Source: an uncultured Acetatifactor sp. (GTDB lineage: Bacteria > Bacillota > Clostridia > Lachnospirales > Lachnospiraceae). From it: DNA of 64,000 nt. The stretch lies in NCBI GenBank assembly GCA_910585665.1, contig CAJUFI010000019.1, forward strand, positions 3,141-67,140. Reading direction: 5' to 3'. The notes under the pieces were generated by a model. The model saw nothing but the letters and a program-made list of their open reading frames with translations. It ran no database searches and was not told the DNA's origin. Shown piece by piece: positions 27,031 through 36,592 of the stretch. Made by a program: the position numbers and the translations under genes. Position 1 is the stretch's first letter; each line of letters starts with the position of its first letter.

Positions 27031-27059
27031 ATTTTACTAGACAAATTCAATTTTTACAA
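27031..27059 (-). promoter_or_regulatory. probable promoter of the EF-G-like gene
   Basis: On the minus strand TTGTAA and TAAAAT are spaced by 17 bases, about 75 bases before the start codon. Confidence 0.6.
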
Positions 27060-27204
27060 GAGAATATTGTTAATTGCCTTAATATTTGTGATATTCATGC
27101 ATTTTACACGGACAACCGCTAAAACCTGCCGGGCAAAACGGCTGGTGACGGCAGGCGCCGGGGATATCGCGGCAAATTTCATCTCCAGTGCGCATAATTG
27201 GCTA

Positions 27205-27233
27205 TTGTTTTTCATGCTTTAAAGTGTTATAGT
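27205..27233 (+). promoter_or_regulatory. probable tyrA promoter
   Basis: TTGTTT (27205-27210) and TATAGT (27228-27233) are spaced by 17 bases, 94 bases before the start codon. Confidence 0.55.
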
Positions 27234-27327
27234 GGAATGGCATCGACGGATGACGGAAGAATTCGGGGATTCGCCGCGGGCAGACAGGATTGGCCTGCGG
27301 GAACCGAGGAAGAGACGAGGATGGGAT

Positions 27328-28428
27328 ATGGCTGGTCTGATATGTGGGTTTGTTGGGCTTGGGCTGATCGGCGGGTCCATTGCCAGGGCTTTGAAGAAAT
27401 CTGTTCCGGACGCAAGAATCGTCGCCTATGACGTGAATCGGGAGGCGCTGCTGCTGGCGGAGAAGGAAGGTGTGGCGGACATCACGGCTTCTGCCATTGA
27501 CGGAAGCTTCTCCGACTGCGATTATCTGTTCCTCTGCGCCCCTGTCCAGCGGAACGACAGCAATCTGGCGGCGGTGAAGAAGGTCATGAAGACAGATTGT
27601 CTGCTCACGGACGTGGGCAGCGTGAAGACTGCCATCCATGAGGCCGTGCGGGAGGCCGGGCTGGAGGGGCGCTTCGTCGGCGGGCATCCCATGGCCGGCA
27701 GCGAGCGCATCGGATTCGCCAATTCCAGGGCTTCCCTGCTGGAAAACGCCTATTACATCCTGACGCCTACGGACAGCGTTCCGGATCAGAAGGTGGAAGA
27801 CTATCGGAATCTGGTGGCAGCGATGGGCGCGATTCCGTTGATATTGGATTATGGAAAACATGACTATGTGACTGCCGCCATCAGCCATCTGCCCCATGTG
27901 ATTGCCGCCTCTCTGGTGAATCTGGTGCGGGACAGCGATTCCGAGGACGGCATCATGAAGATGGTGGCGGCGGGAGGCTTTAAGGACATTACCAGGATCG
28001 CCTCTTCCTCTGCCCTTATGTGGCAGCAGATCTGCCTCTCCAATACATCCAACATTTCTTCTCTGCTGTGGGATTATATACAGGCATTGACGGATTTCCG
28101 TCAGAGAATAGACGCTCGGGACGAGGGCGCGCTCTATGAGCTTTTTGACCGGGCCCGCATTTACCGGGACTCTTTCATCAGCGCTTCCAGCGGCCCTATC
28201 AAGCGCTCCTTCCGCATCGCAGTGGACATCGATGACAAGGCTGGCGCGCTGGCACGCATCGTGGCTTTGCTGGCAAGCAAAAGCCTGAGCATCAAGAACA
28301 TCGGCATCACCCACAACAGGGAATCGGATGACGGTGTGCTGAAAGTGGAGTTCTATGAGGAGGCTTCCATGACGGCGGCCGTGGAGCTCCTGACCGCAGA
28401 GGGGTATCAGGCTGAAGTCCGAGCCTGA
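27328..28428 (+). CDS. tyrA: prephenate dehydrogenase with ACT domain
   Basis: This 366-residue enzyme oxidatively decarboxylates prephenate to 4-hydroxyphenylpyruvate in tyrosine synthesis. The N-terminal Rossmann motif is GFVGLGLIGGS, and the conserved TDVGSVK and GGHPMAGSE motifs of the family are present. Catalytic-type His residues lie in ISHLPHV. An ACT domain occupies about 293-366 and probably mediates tyrosine feedback. The ATG at 27328 is preferred over upstream in-frame codons because of the GACGAGG site and the alignment of the Rossmann start. No other aromatic amino-acid genes are adjacent. Confidence 0.95.
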   Translation: MAGLICGFVGLGLIGGSIARALKKSVPDARIVAYDVNREALLLAEKEGVADITASAIDGSFSDCDYLFLCAPVQRNDSNLAAVKKVMKTDCLLTDVGSVKTAIHEAVREAGLEGRFVGGHPMAGSERIGFANSRASLLENAYYILTPTDSVPDQKVEDYRNLVAAMGAIPLILDYGKHDYVTAAISHLPHVIAASLVNLVRDSDSEDGIMKMVAAGGFKDITRIASSSALMWQQICLSNTSNISSLLWDYIQALTDFRQRIDARDEGALYELFDRARIYRDSFISASSGPIKRSFRIAVDIDDKAGALARIVALLASKSLSIKNIGITHNRESDDGVLKVEFYEEASMTAAVELLTAEGYQAEVRA

Positions 28429-28547
28429 GGCGCTGCGTTCTGCCGGATTCCGCTCCCTTCTGCTGTAGTTTGCCCTTTCTGCCGCAACATTTGAGCCGTA
28501 GGAATCCTGAAGCCAGCTTTACCGGCTGCTCCTTACAATAATACGAA

Positions 28548-28599
28548 AGCTGCCAGGAAACGGCCTGCGCATCCGCACAGCCATTTCCTGACAGCTCTC
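28548..28599. terminator. long imperfect hairpin between tyrA and the VanZ gene
   Basis: AGCTGCCAGGAAACGGCC pairs with most of GGCTGTGCGGATGCG-side bases and CCATTTCCTGACAGCT. It lies between two convergent genes and probably ends both transcripts, although the T-run is poor. Confidence 0.55.
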
Positions 28600-28616
28600 T
28601 AACTTACACATAGGCT

Positions 28617-29153
28617 TTATGGCGTTTTCTCTTTCCTGTCTTCCTTCCTCTTCCGGGCTTTCCGGTACAGGGCTGCCACGCAGATACAGAACAGCATGCC
28701 AAAAGCGCCGCCGCTGGTGTCCAGCAGCACATCCGCGAAACTGGCATACCGCCCCGGCACAAAATATTGATGGAATTCATCCGCGGCCGCGGAAAGGAAC
28801 ACCCAGACCACAGTCAGAAGGTTCAGCTTCCTGCCCCGCTTCATCCACTGGCTCCACAGCGTATACACCAGAATCCCCATGCAGGCATATTCGGAAAAGT
28901 GGGCCAGCTTCCTGATGGGGTGCTCAAAATACTCCGCCATGCCCGTCAGCGCCGCCTCGTCCCAGGGACGGCCGGACAGGGCGTTGATGATTCCCACGAA
29001 CTGTTCGGACACATACTGGCTCAGGGAGCCGGACTGCTCGGCATCCTGGGCCGAGAACCGGAATATGAGGCTGTACAGCGACAGCAAAAGGAGAGCTGCA
29101 GCAGACGACACCAGCCATCTGCGCAGCTGCCCTTCCTTTCTCTTACTGTCCAT
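28617..29153 (-). CDS. VanZ-like membrane protein
   Basis: A 178-residue protein with four hydrophobic segments. The family signature HxxxY..G and DE.HQ is seen as IRKLAHFSEYACMG and ADEFHQYFVPGRYASF, followed by DVLLDTSGGAFG. VanZ-like proteins in Clostridia are linked to teicoplanin resistance or surface polymer synthesis; here the polysaccharide neighbours favour the latter. Its start overlaps the end of the PilZ gene by 11 bases, so translation is probably coupled. Confidence 0.88.
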   Translation of the reverse strand: MDSKRKEGQLRRWLVSSAAALLLLSLYSLIFRFSAQDAEQSGSLSQYVSEQFVGIINALSGRPWDEAALTGMAEYFEHPIRKLAHFSEYACMGILVYTLWSQWMKRGRKLNLLTVVWVFLSAAADEFHQYFVPGRYASFADVLLDTSGGAFGMLFCICVAALYRKARKRKEDRKEKTP

Positions 29154-29475
29154 TGACTGTCTGGTACACCTCTATCCTGGCGGAATCCATCTCAGGCATG
29201 CCGATGAAGATAGCGCCGTAGCCATAGCAGCCCGCCTGAAGCTCGATTCTCACAATCTGCAGGAAAGCATGAATCACTTCCTTGGTCCAGATGGTCAGAT
29301 AGGCCTCGTACACCTCGCCGATCTGCAGCGCCTCCTCACACTCAAAGCCGATCCCGCTCTTGGACACATCCCCGATGCGGATCGTCACCTCTTTCCCGCT
29401 ATTTCCGTCCAGCCTCTTGATCACCAGCCTGGATTCCAAGTCTGTTCTTTTTGTTTTTCTTCTCTCCTGTTCCAT
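29143..29475 (-). CDS. PilZ domain protein, probable cyclic-di-GMP receptor
   Basis: A 110-residue single-domain protein. The c-di-GMP motif RxxxR is at residues 6-10 (RKTKR) and the D/NxSxxG motif is DVSKSG at 36-41. The spacing and beta-barrel pattern fit PilZ. It would be a free-standing cytoplasmic effector that binds c-di-GMP. It overlaps the VanZ gene by 11 bases and lies 89 bases from a GT2 gene. Together with PelD it suggests that second-messenger control of surface polysaccharide operates here; that link is inference. Confidence 0.85.
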   Translation of the reverse strand: MEQERRKTKRTDLESRLVIKRLDGNSGKEVTIRIGDVSKSGIGFECEEALQIGEVYEAYLTIWTKEVIHAFLQIVRIELQAGCYGYGAIFIGMPEMDSARIEVYQTVNGQ

Positions 29476-29564
29476 ACTATACGCCTCTCCTTATCCGGTG
29501 AACTTCGCTTCCACCTAGCATGTCTTTAGTATATCATTTTTCGGCTTATATCACAAGACAAAAT

Positions 29565-30563
29565 TCAGGAATCTGAGCGGGAACCGATTCGCGCCTCCAT
29601 TTTCCCATAATGTATCCGGCATTCCTTTTGGTGTCCGTCCACCAGCCGGCGCTCCATGTTCCTAATTGCGCCGTAATGCCGTATATACAGCCAGAACATG
29701 ATTGCAAAATAGGGGGAGAAGAAGCGCAGCAGCCTCACAGCGTAGCGGGGGCTGGTCCGGAAAGCGGCGGATCTCTCCTGCAGGCGGAGCAGCAGGCGGA
29801 ATACCGGGGATTTTTCCTTCTCCCGCTCTATCCGGCAGAGCCTGGCCACCTCCTGATTGTGCAGGACTCTGGTGGGGCTGTTGAAATTGGATATGGAGGT
29901 GGCGGAAATCCGATAGAGGATGATCGGGCGGTTCACGTAGCATATCCTGATGTTTTTATTTTCATCCAGTATCTTCTGGAAGCAGGCCCTGTCGTTGACC
30001 GTCCGGAACTGCAAGATGAAATCCAGCACGCTTTCCGTCAGCAGGGATTTTCGGCAGACCGCTGTGCCCATGATTGGGAAGCCGAGTTTTATGGCACGGT
30101 ACAGCGTCTTTCCCCGGATGAAATGCTGCAGGACCACTTCCAGATAGGTGCCGTAGGATCGGATGATGCTGCCGCGGTCCGTGAATTTCAGGAAAGCGGT
30201 GCATATCATGTCATGGTCATCCAGCTTCGCCGTGATTTCGAACAGATTGAAGGGGGCGAGCAGGTCGTCCCCGTTCACCGCCACGAACCGCTCCCCCTCC
30301 ACGCGCCTGAGGGCGTCCACATAGTTGACGCAGATTCCCGCGTTCTCTTCCCGGAAGAGCTTGTCTGTCTTGGCGAAAAGATTTTGGTTTTCCTGAATCC
30401 ATCGGCTGATCACGAGGCAGCTGTCGTCCCGGGATCCATCGTCCGTGACAATCAGCTGGAACTCCTGCCCCTGGCCGAATTTCTCTATCTGATATTTGAT
30501 GCTTTCCAGCATGTAGGGAATGACATCCGCCTGATTGTAGCATGTGACTATAAATGTGAACAT
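29565..30563 (-). CDS. GT2 family glycosyltransferase
   Basis: 332 residues. The N-terminus reads FTFIVTCYNQADVI and has a DDGSRDDS segment and NGDD (DxD-type) motif around residue 93, typical of GT-A fold GT2 enzymes that use UDP- or other nucleotide sugars. A C-terminal hydrophobic patch (YAVRLLRFFSPYFAIMFWLYI) suggests membrane association. The start at 30563 is preferred over a longer frame because GGAGG lies 7 bases upstream. It is divergent from another GT2 gene. Acceptor unknown. Confidence 0.85.
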   Translation of the reverse strand: MFTFIVTCYNQADVIPYMLESIKYQIEKFGQGQEFQLIVTDDGSRDDSCLVISRWIQENQNLFAKTDKLFREENAGICVNYVDALRRVEGERFVAVNGDDLLAPFNLFEITAKLDDHDMICTAFLKFTDRGSIIRSYGTYLEVVLQHFIRGKTLYRAIKLGFPIMGTAVCRKSLLTESVLDFILQFRTVNDRACFQKILDENKNIRICYVNRPIILYRISATSISNFNSPTRVLHNQEVARLCRIEREKEKSPVFRLLLRLQERSAAFRTSPRYAVRLLRFFSPYFAIMFWLYIRHYGAIRNMERRLVDGHQKECRIHYGKMEARIGSRSDS

Positions 30564-30626
30564 TTCTCTGCCTCCGGTCTGGGAACTATATCTGTTGTTT
30601 GTAAACAATTCTTTCCTGTCGTGCGG

Positions 30627-30655
30627 TTGATTTTCATGCGGAAATATACTATATT
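30627..30655 (+). promoter_or_regulatory. probable promoter of the plus-strand GT2 gene
   Basis: TTGATT (30627-30632) and TATATT (30650-30655) are spaced by 17 bases; the gene starts 110 bases downstream. Confidence 0.55.
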
Positions 30656-30765
30656 ATAGGAAGCAAGTGAAGCTTCCTATAATCGAATGCGGCGCAAAAG
30701 GACGCGCCTTTTATCAGAAGCCAAGCGCATGCTTTTCAATCCTTTGCAGAAACGAGGAAATCACT

Positions 30766-31812
30766 TTGATATCAGTAATCATTCCTGTCTATAACGCGGA
30801 GCCCTACCTGGCCCGCTGCATCGATTCCGTGCTGGCTTCCGCCTGCGTCGGCTTTGAAATCATCCTGGTCAATGACGGCTCCACTGACAGAAGCCCTGAA
30901 ATCTGCTCCGGATATGCCGAACAGGACAGCCGCGTCCGCTTTGTCTCCCAGGAGAACCAGGGCGTGTCTGCCGCCAGGAACAGGGGTCTGGGCGAGGCCC
31001 TGGGGGAATGGGTCGTCTTCCTGGATGCGGACGATTTCATTTCCGATGATTTCCTGGACATGGTCGCCCGGCCCGAATATCAGGATAAGGACCTCATCCT
31101 GTTCCGGTTCGCGGTATGTGCCTCCGGCGCGCCAGCAGGCTCCTGCGACATAGAAGCCGCGGGGGACGGGCCAGCCGCCCGCTGTTATCAGGGGGAAGAA
31201 ATGCTTCCGTTGATCCGGCGGATTCTGGTGCCGCGGCCTCTGGAGGGCGGCTGGGCCCTGGATTTCCGCACGCCCTGTGCGAGAGCCTATAAAAGGAGGA
31301 TCCTGGAGCAGCACGCCATCCGCTTCTCCCCGGATATCAGGATTGGGGAAGACCTCCTCTTCAACCTGGAATACCAGCTGAGGGCAGAATCCTGTGTCTT
31401 CCTTCCCAGGACTGTGTATTTTTATGATGTCCACGGAGACTCCTCTTCCCACCATTTCAACCCGGGGCTCCATGAGAACCATGTCCTTCTGCTCCAGGCC
31501 GTCAGGGACGCGCTGGGCAGGTGCGGCATGTACGCCGCGCTGGAGCAGGATTATCATTCCTACGCCCTTGAGAATCTGACTTATGTGCTGATCCGGGAGA
31601 TTTTCAGTCCCCTTAGCCCTCGGACATACCGGGAGAGCCGCAGGCTCTGCAGGGAGATGCGGAGGGAACGGATGTACAGAGAGGCGCTCCCATATAATCG
31701 GAAAACCGGCATCCTGCCCCGGCGGATTCTGGTGCTTTTCTTTAGATTGAAGTGCTGCCTGCTGGTAAACCTGATTTCCAGGGTAAGCTATGTCTACCTG
31801 GAACGGAAATAA
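30766..31812 (+). CDS. GT2 family glycosyltransferase, probable TTG start
   Basis: 348 residues. The N-terminus (ISVIIPVYNAEPYLARCIDS) and motifs VNDGSTD and LDADDF are hallmark GT2 features. No ATG fits: the first codon before the conserved start is TTG at 30766, with GAGG 8 bases upstream. Upstream in-frame codons would add 33 unrelated residues. It is the only plus-strand gene in this part of the cluster. The sugar and acceptor are unknown. Confidence 0.85.
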   Translation: MISVIIPVYNAEPYLARCIDSVLASACVGFEIILVNDGSTDRSPEICSGYAEQDSRVRFVSQENQGVSAARNRGLGEALGEWVVFLDADDFISDDFLDMVARPEYQDKDLILFRFAVCASGAPAGSCDIEAAGDGPAARCYQGEEMLPLIRRILVPRPLEGGWALDFRTPCARAYKRRILEQHAIRFSPDIRIGEDLLFNLEYQLRAESCVFLPRTVYFYDVHGDSSSHHFNPGLHENHVLLLQAVRDALGRCGMYAALEQDYHSYALENLTYVLIREIFSPLSPRTYRESRRLCREMRRERMYREALPYNRKTGILPRRILVLFFRLKCCLLVNLISRVSYVYLERK

Positions 31813-31861
31813 TTCTGCCACGCTGCTGCATCTGCCATATGCCGTCAGGCTGCCGCCGATA

Positions 31862-32866
31862 TCACGTTTTTTCAGCAAATAGTTTTCGGTATATCGGATA
31901 AACCTTATCTTTCACCCATCCGTTCACGCAATAAGCCCAGATAATCTCCTTCACGACTTCCCCAGCGCTGCAGTCCCCGCAGCGGCGCAGCTGGCGCAGC
32001 GCTGCCCGGGCGTCTTTCCGCTGCCTGTATTTCAGGGAAATCCTGTACCGTCTCCTGGCCTTCCAACAGGCAATGCGGTCCCTTGACGCCGGATCCTCTA
32101 TCCGGCAGATTTCCGCGATTTCGTCCACAAGGCTCTCGTAATCGCTGTACTTTTTCTCCTCCTGCTCCCGGGTCAGCGCCGTCCTGGAATGGCTGCCCTC
32201 CCGAATCGCCACGCCGTACAGTTCCTCACGGATTGTAGGACATTTGTGACGGTACATAAAGGGCAGCAGCATCTGGAAATTCTGGCCCACGCTGTATTCC
32301 GGTATCCGGCGCTGGGGATAAATGGCGAAAAAGGCCTCCGATTTCAGCATATAGCAGCCGCAGCACACAAAGGTCCTGGACTCCAGGATGTCCCAGAACA
32401 GCTCTTCCCTGTCCAGGTCGCCCTGCTGTTCATCGGCTTTCTCCGCCCGCTCCCCTGTGTCGGCATTGTAATACCAGGACAGGGAACGGACGCACTTGTA
32501 TTCCGGGTGGGTTCTGAGGAATTCCACCCGCTTCGCCACGGACTCCGGCTTCAGCATGTCATCGCTGTCCGGCCAGATCAGGTACTCCCCCGTCACATAG
32601 GGCAGCCCCCCGTTCACCGCGGCGGAGGCGTTCCTGTGCGGGGCCGCCACGATCCTGTATCCGTAGCCCCTGGCGGCGAACTTTTCCCGGTACCCTTCCG
32701 CCACCCCCAGCGTCCCGTCGGAGGAACCGTCGTCCACCAGGATCATCTCTATGTCAGGATACGTCTGCGCCAGCACGGAATCCAGCATCTTCGCCAGATG
32801 AAGCTCACCGTTATATACCGGGGTGACGACGGATACCCGGCCTGAACAAAACTGATTTTCTTCCAT
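31862..32866 (-). CDS. GT2 family glycosyltransferase
   Basis: 334 residues. SVVTPVYNGELHLAKMLDS and VDDGSSDGT define the nucleotide-binding half, and WPDSDDM supplies the metal-binding Asp residues. The C-terminal part is basic. It is convergent with the preceding GT2 gene (50 bases between stops) and lies 73 bases downstream of the ABC exporter, so it is probably the last gene of that operon. Specificity cannot be read from sequence. Confidence 0.87.
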   Translation of the reverse strand: MEENQFCSGRVSVVTPVYNGELHLAKMLDSVLAQTYPDIEMILVDDGSSDGTLGVAEGYREKFAARGYGYRIVAAPHRNASAAVNGGLPYVTGEYLIWPDSDDMLKPESVAKRVEFLRTHPEYKCVRSLSWYYNADTGERAEKADEQQGDLDREELFWDILESRTFVCCGCYMLKSEAFFAIYPQRRIPEYSVGQNFQMLLPFMYRHKCPTIREELYGVAIREGSHSRTALTREQEEKKYSDYESLVDEIAEICRIEDPASRDRIACWKARRRYRISLKYRQRKDARAALRQLRRCGDCSAGEVVKEIIWAYCVNGWVKDKVYPIYRKLFAEKT

Positions 32867-32939
32867 GTGAATCTGCCCCTCCTCCCTTCTACCGCGTCCT
32901 GTTCTGCCTGTGCAGCACAGGAGGAAATCCGAACTTCTG

Positions 32940-34649
32940 TCAGTTCCCCTTCACCTGCACGATTTTCCTGTTCTCAATCCTGTATATCACATCGCACTCA
33001 TTGGCCAGGCTCATGTGGTGGGTCACCATGATCAGCGTCTTGTCCTCCTTGATCTGGCGGATGGAATCGATGACGGCCATCTCCGTCTCCATGTCCAGGG
33101 CAGCGGTGGCCTCGTCCATCACCAGCAGCTCGAAGTCCTTGTACAATGCCCTGGCCAGGGCGATTCTCTGCCTCTGGCCGCCGGAGATGGCGGTTCCGTT
33201 CTCCCCTATCAGGGTGTCCACGCCATCCGGCATCCGCATCACATCCTCCCAAATCTGGGCGCATCTCAGGCATTCCTCCACCTTCGCCTTGTCAATCTCC
33301 CCCTCGTCCTCAAAGAACGCCACATTGTTCTGGACAGTCTCCCCGTTCAGGTACACGGTCTGGGGGATGTAGCTCACCAGCTCTCCCATGCTGGCCCTGC
33401 AGGGGCCCTGGGAGTCCCTTTGTTCTACAATGTCGTAGTCATCAAAGAAGACATGGCCGCTCTGGGGCTTCAAAAGTCCCAGGAGGAGATCCACGAAGGT
33501 GGTCTTTCCCGCGCCGGAGGCGCCGATGATGGCGATGGAGCAGCCCACCGGGATGTCGATAGAGGCGTCCTCGAATATCTTCGCCCTGTCGTTGTAGCCG
33601 AAGGTCAGGTTCCTGACAGAGACGCCTTTCTCAAAGGTCAGCTTCTTCCGGCGGATCTGGCGGCTGCGCTCTTCCTCTTCCCTGATTTTCTCGTAGCCAG
33701 CCATGCACTCCTTCACCGCCTCATAGGACTTCCGGGCGAATTCCACATTGTTCATCCCGCTTAAGACTCCGTAGGCCATGGGCAGCATCCGCACCAGCGC
33801 CGTGATGTACACCACCATGGGCGCTAGAATCACAGCCAGGTTCGTCCCGAACACCAGAATCACGGCCAACACCACGAACATGGCCGCCATGATGGAATTC
33901 TGCAGGATGACGCCGATGCTGCTGACCTTGTATTTATATTCCCCCTGTACCCTGGCGTAGTCGTTGCTGGCGTCCCGGTATTTTCCCAGCACAAAGGCCG
34001 AGCGGTCGTCTATCTTCATCTCCTTGAAGGAGCCGTAGGCGATGGTGATCTGGGAGTTGGCCTTGATGGAACAGGCCCTGCTCTTCTCCCCGTATACAAT
34101 CATCCGCGCCCGGGTGCGGATGAACACAAAGGCCATGAGCAGCAGCAAGATCACGCTGCTGGCCACCCCCACCCATTTGGACACATAAATCAGCACCACC
34201 CCGTAGCCCGCCATGGTGATGCCGTTCACCACGATTCCGATGCAGTCCACGATGATCTGGATGCAGCTGGTGGTGTCGTTCCGCACCATGTTCAGGGCCT
34301 GCATGGCAGTCTTCCGGTTATGCTCCATCAGCTCCTCTTTGATCAGAAGCTCATAAATCTTCATGGACAGCTTCTGGGCCCCGTCATAGATGAACCGGTT
34401 GGAGACCTTGCTCTTATACAGTTCAAAGAGGCATTTCAACAGGGAAAGCAATATCATGAACAGTGTAAAGATAATCAGTTTATCGGACACCTGGTTATCC
34501 TGCACCACCCTGTTGATGATGTAGATGATCACGGAGAAGCTGAAGATGTCCACAATGGGGCTTATGAGACCGAACACCGCGTACAGTTTCCAGGTCCTCT
34601 GCTCCTTTCTCTCCAGCGTTCCCGTCAGATATTTGAACATTTCAATCAT
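32940..34649 (-). CDS. ABC transporter, fused membrane and ATPase domains (flippase-like)
   Basis: 569 residues. An N-terminal membrane domain with six helices (to about 310) is joined to an ATPase domain with Walker A GASGAGKTT, signature SGGQRQR and Walker B LLVMDEATAALD. This half-transporter layout resembles PglK/MsbA-like exporters that flip lipid-linked glycans or glycolipids. The ATG at 34649 with GGGGGAG upstream is used; its first bases overlap the stop of the DUF1919 gene. A role in flipping the product of this cluster's transferases is inferred from context. Confidence 0.92.
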   Translation of the reverse strand: MIEMFKYLTGTLERKEQRTWKLYAVFGLISPIVDIFSFSVIIYIINRVVQDNQVSDKLIIFTLFMILLSLLKCLFELYKSKVSNRFIYDGAQKLSMKIYELLIKEELMEHNRKTAMQALNMVRNDTTSCIQIIVDCIGIVVNGITMAGYGVVLIYVSKWVGVASSVILLLLMAFVFIRTRARMIVYGEKSRACSIKANSQITIAYGSFKEMKIDDRSAFVLGKYRDASNDYARVQGEYKYKVSSIGVILQNSIMAAMFVVLAVILVFGTNLAVILAPMVVYITALVRMLPMAYGVLSGMNNVEFARKSYEAVKECMAGYEKIREEEERSRQIRRKKLTFEKGVSVRNLTFGYNDRAKIFEDASIDIPVGCSIAIIGASGAGKTTFVDLLLGLLKPQSGHVFFDDYDIVEQRDSQGPCRASMGELVSYIPQTVYLNGETVQNNVAFFEDEGEIDKAKVEECLRCAQIWEDVMRMPDGVDTLIGENGTAISGGQRQRIALARALYKDFELLVMDEATAALDMETEMAVIDSIRQIKEDKTLIMVTHHMSLANECDVIYRIENRKIVQVKGN

Positions 34650-35319
34650 GCTTTTCTCCCCCAGACTTCTTTTCAACCGGACGGTTCAGAAACTGCACAT
34701 AGTCAAAGTCATCCAGGTACCGTCTTCTCCGGAATCCCTTTTTGTAGAAGGTCAATACCCCCAGCTCTTCCTTTTCCTCAAATCCCCTGACATAGCAGGC
34801 GGATGAAAATTCTGGATATTCCACATGGGTAAAAATCACTTTGTTTTCATAGGGCAGCCTGTCAAAGCGCTGCAGGGTCTCGTAGCTGCACCCGTCCTTT
34901 TCCGTCCCTATGATGAAGAGATTCTCCCAGCGAATGCGTTTCTTCCGCTCTTCCCATTTCTTCCTGCCTTCCTCAAAGGTATCATAATGCACAAAATTGA
35001 TTCTGATATCCCCCAACAGACCCACAGGGCATCCGTTTTCTCCCTTCACTTCCACGATTTCCTGTTCCATATACTGTTTCAGGTTTTCCGCCATTTTCAC
35101 AAAATCATCCATGCCGATTGCCAGGTTGACCGTGGGTGTCAGATATCTCAGGCCCATATCATGATACATGAAAGAACCGTTGCAGTTGGACGCGATGATG
35201 GTAAAGTCCCTGTTCTTTAGTCTTTTCTTTCTCCTTATGTTATATAACCGTCGCTCCGCCCACTTCACCCTTTCCGGGATCATCTGACAGGCCTTTTGCG
35301 CCAATTGTAATATCTTCAT
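34642..35319 (-). CDS. DUF1919 family protein
   Basis: 225 residues. The segment FTIIASNCNGSFMYHDMGL near the N-terminus and CPVGLLGDIRINFVHY are typical of DUF1919 proteins found in exopolysaccharide clusters; some are annotated as acyl- or phospho-group transferases. The start at 35319 is chosen because it overlaps the preceding stop by one base (TAATG). A longer frame extends further upstream without a ribosome site. The precise reaction is not established. Confidence 0.8.
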   Translation of the reverse strand: MKILQLAQKACQMIPERVKWAERRLYNIRRKKRLKNRDFTIIASNCNGSFMYHDMGLRYLTPTVNLAIGMDDFVKMAENLKQYMEQEIVEVKGENGCPVGLLGDIRINFVHYDTFEEGRKKWEERKKRIRWENLFIIGTEKDGCSYETLQRFDRLPYENKVIFTHVEYPEFSSACYVRGFEEKEELGVLTFYKKGFRRRRYLDDFDYVQFLNRPVEKKSGGEKHD

Positions 35320-36437
35320 TATTTCACCATCCTCTTCCACAACGCCCGCAGAGACATCATAGTGATAAAAATAAATCGTAATATTGAAAACGGGAATGCC
35401 CGGTATAGACTTTGAAACCGCTTCCGCCCTCCGGCAGCTTTCGTGGGGCTTTTCAGCCTGGGCTGCAGCGCTTCCGCCTCTCTGCACGGGAACCAGTCCA
35501 GGTCTCCCTTCAGCTCTTCCCAGATTTCCCGGGCCTCTTTGGTGTGGAGGATGACGACGGACGTTCCCATGCCGTCCTCCATATCCGGTCTGACTTTCTC
35601 CATGCCCCAGAAATCCCCGATGGTAAAATCGCTGTCCCTGTCCACGGTGCAGTATCTGCAGACATGGCAGGAAGGACGTATGATATAGTCGGCAAAATAC
35701 ATCCTGCAGTATACGTCCCCATACAGCGAATGTGTCTGCTCTCTGCCGTCAGCAACATAGGCGCAGGTATGTCCATTGTCTTTATTTCGTTTGTCTCTGA
35801 AATAAAATTCCGTCATCTTGCCGCCGGACTTCCGCTCCAGGTATCTCACGTAGGAAGCCCATACCCCGGGGGAAGGCGCGCCGTAGCAGACCAGCGCCGC
35901 CACGATCAGCTTCGGATAAGGGCGCTTCAGGAAAAGCCGCAGGGCGCGGGCCTGGCAGGGCGTGCCGCAGAACAGCACCCATCTGTCCTCTTTCAGACGG
36001 GCCTGTACGCTGCGGTAGGTTCCCTCCAGATCGCTCTGGACATATTTGGTCTTCTTCAGCGCCTCCAGCTCCTCCTGGTTCCGGGCCTCCCTGTGCGCCA
36101 CTTCCATGCCCTCCCGGAACGCGGCTCCGTAGACCACCCCCTGCCGCCGGAACACGTATTCCGCCAGGACGGGGAACATGCCCCCGGAGGAGCTGGCCTG
36201 CCGCAGCGCCTCATCCTTGACCCGGGCTCCGAAATAGAGGTTTTCGCCCTTCTGCGGCTCCGCCGCCTTGATGGGGCAGACCTGCAGACATTGTCCGCAG
36301 GAGATGCATTTCTCTTCGTCAACCTGAGGATACCGGAAGCCCTCTTCCTCCATGACCATGCGAATCGCGCCCACAGGGCAGATATCCGCGCACGCGCCGC
36401 AGCCGCAGCACGCCTCTTTTTTCTCATATAGATTCAT
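35319..36437 (-). CDS. coenzyme F420 hydrogenase/dehydrogenase beta-like Fe-S protein
   Basis: 372 residues. The N-terminus carries two ferredoxin-type 4Fe-4S clusters (CCGCGACADICPVGA and CISCGQCLQVCP). The middle has the FrhB-like GTPCQARAL motif, and a further CHVCRYC group lies at about 255. Such proteins recur in Clostridia polysaccharide clusters beside polysaccharide pyruvyl transferases and are thought to act in reductive modification of a sugar; the substrate is unknown. It overlaps DUF1919 by one base. The upstream gene is 155 bases away, and that gap has no obvious gene. Confidence 0.88.
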   Translation of the reverse strand: MNLYEKKEACCGCGACADICPVGAIRMVMEEEGFRYPQVDEEKCISCGQCLQVCPIKAAEPQKGENLYFGARVKDEALRQASSSGGMFPVLAEYVFRRQGVVYGAAFREGMEVAHREARNQEELEALKKTKYVQSDLEGTYRSVQARLKEDRWVLFCGTPCQARALRLFLKRPYPKLIVAALVCYGAPSPGVWASYVRYLERKSGGKMTEFYFRDKRNKDNGHTCAYVADGREQTHSLYGDVYCRMYFADYIIRPSCHVCRYCTVDRDSDFTIGDFWGMEKVRPDMEDGMGTSVVILHTKEAREIWEELKGDLDWFPCREAEALQPRLKSPTKAAGGRKRFQSLYRAFPFSILRFIFITMMSLRALWKRMVK

Positions 36438-36592
36438 TTCTCTCTCCTGCTCTGTCGTCTCCTCTGTCTTGCCTTCTCTCAGAATCTTCCCTCCATGTCA
36501 TGCGCCCTACCATACTGGTCAAAAGGACATGGCTGGACCAGGGCTGTATCCTGCCTGAGGGAACCGCCTTGCGGGACTGTCCGAACACAGCG

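Larger units (their letters stand above)
26955..27327. other. 373-bp intergenic region between divergent EF-G-like and tyrA genes
   Basis: It contains opposing promoters for both genes (27031-27059 and 27205-27233) and a GC-rich stretch at 27120-27190 with no recognised feature. A short open frame at 27198-27431 overlaps the tyrA start and is not considered a gene. Confidence 0.5.

Noticed and set aside
27198..27431. Small open frame upstream of tyrA
   Set aside because: It overlaps the tyrA promoter and start in another frame and has no ribosome site.
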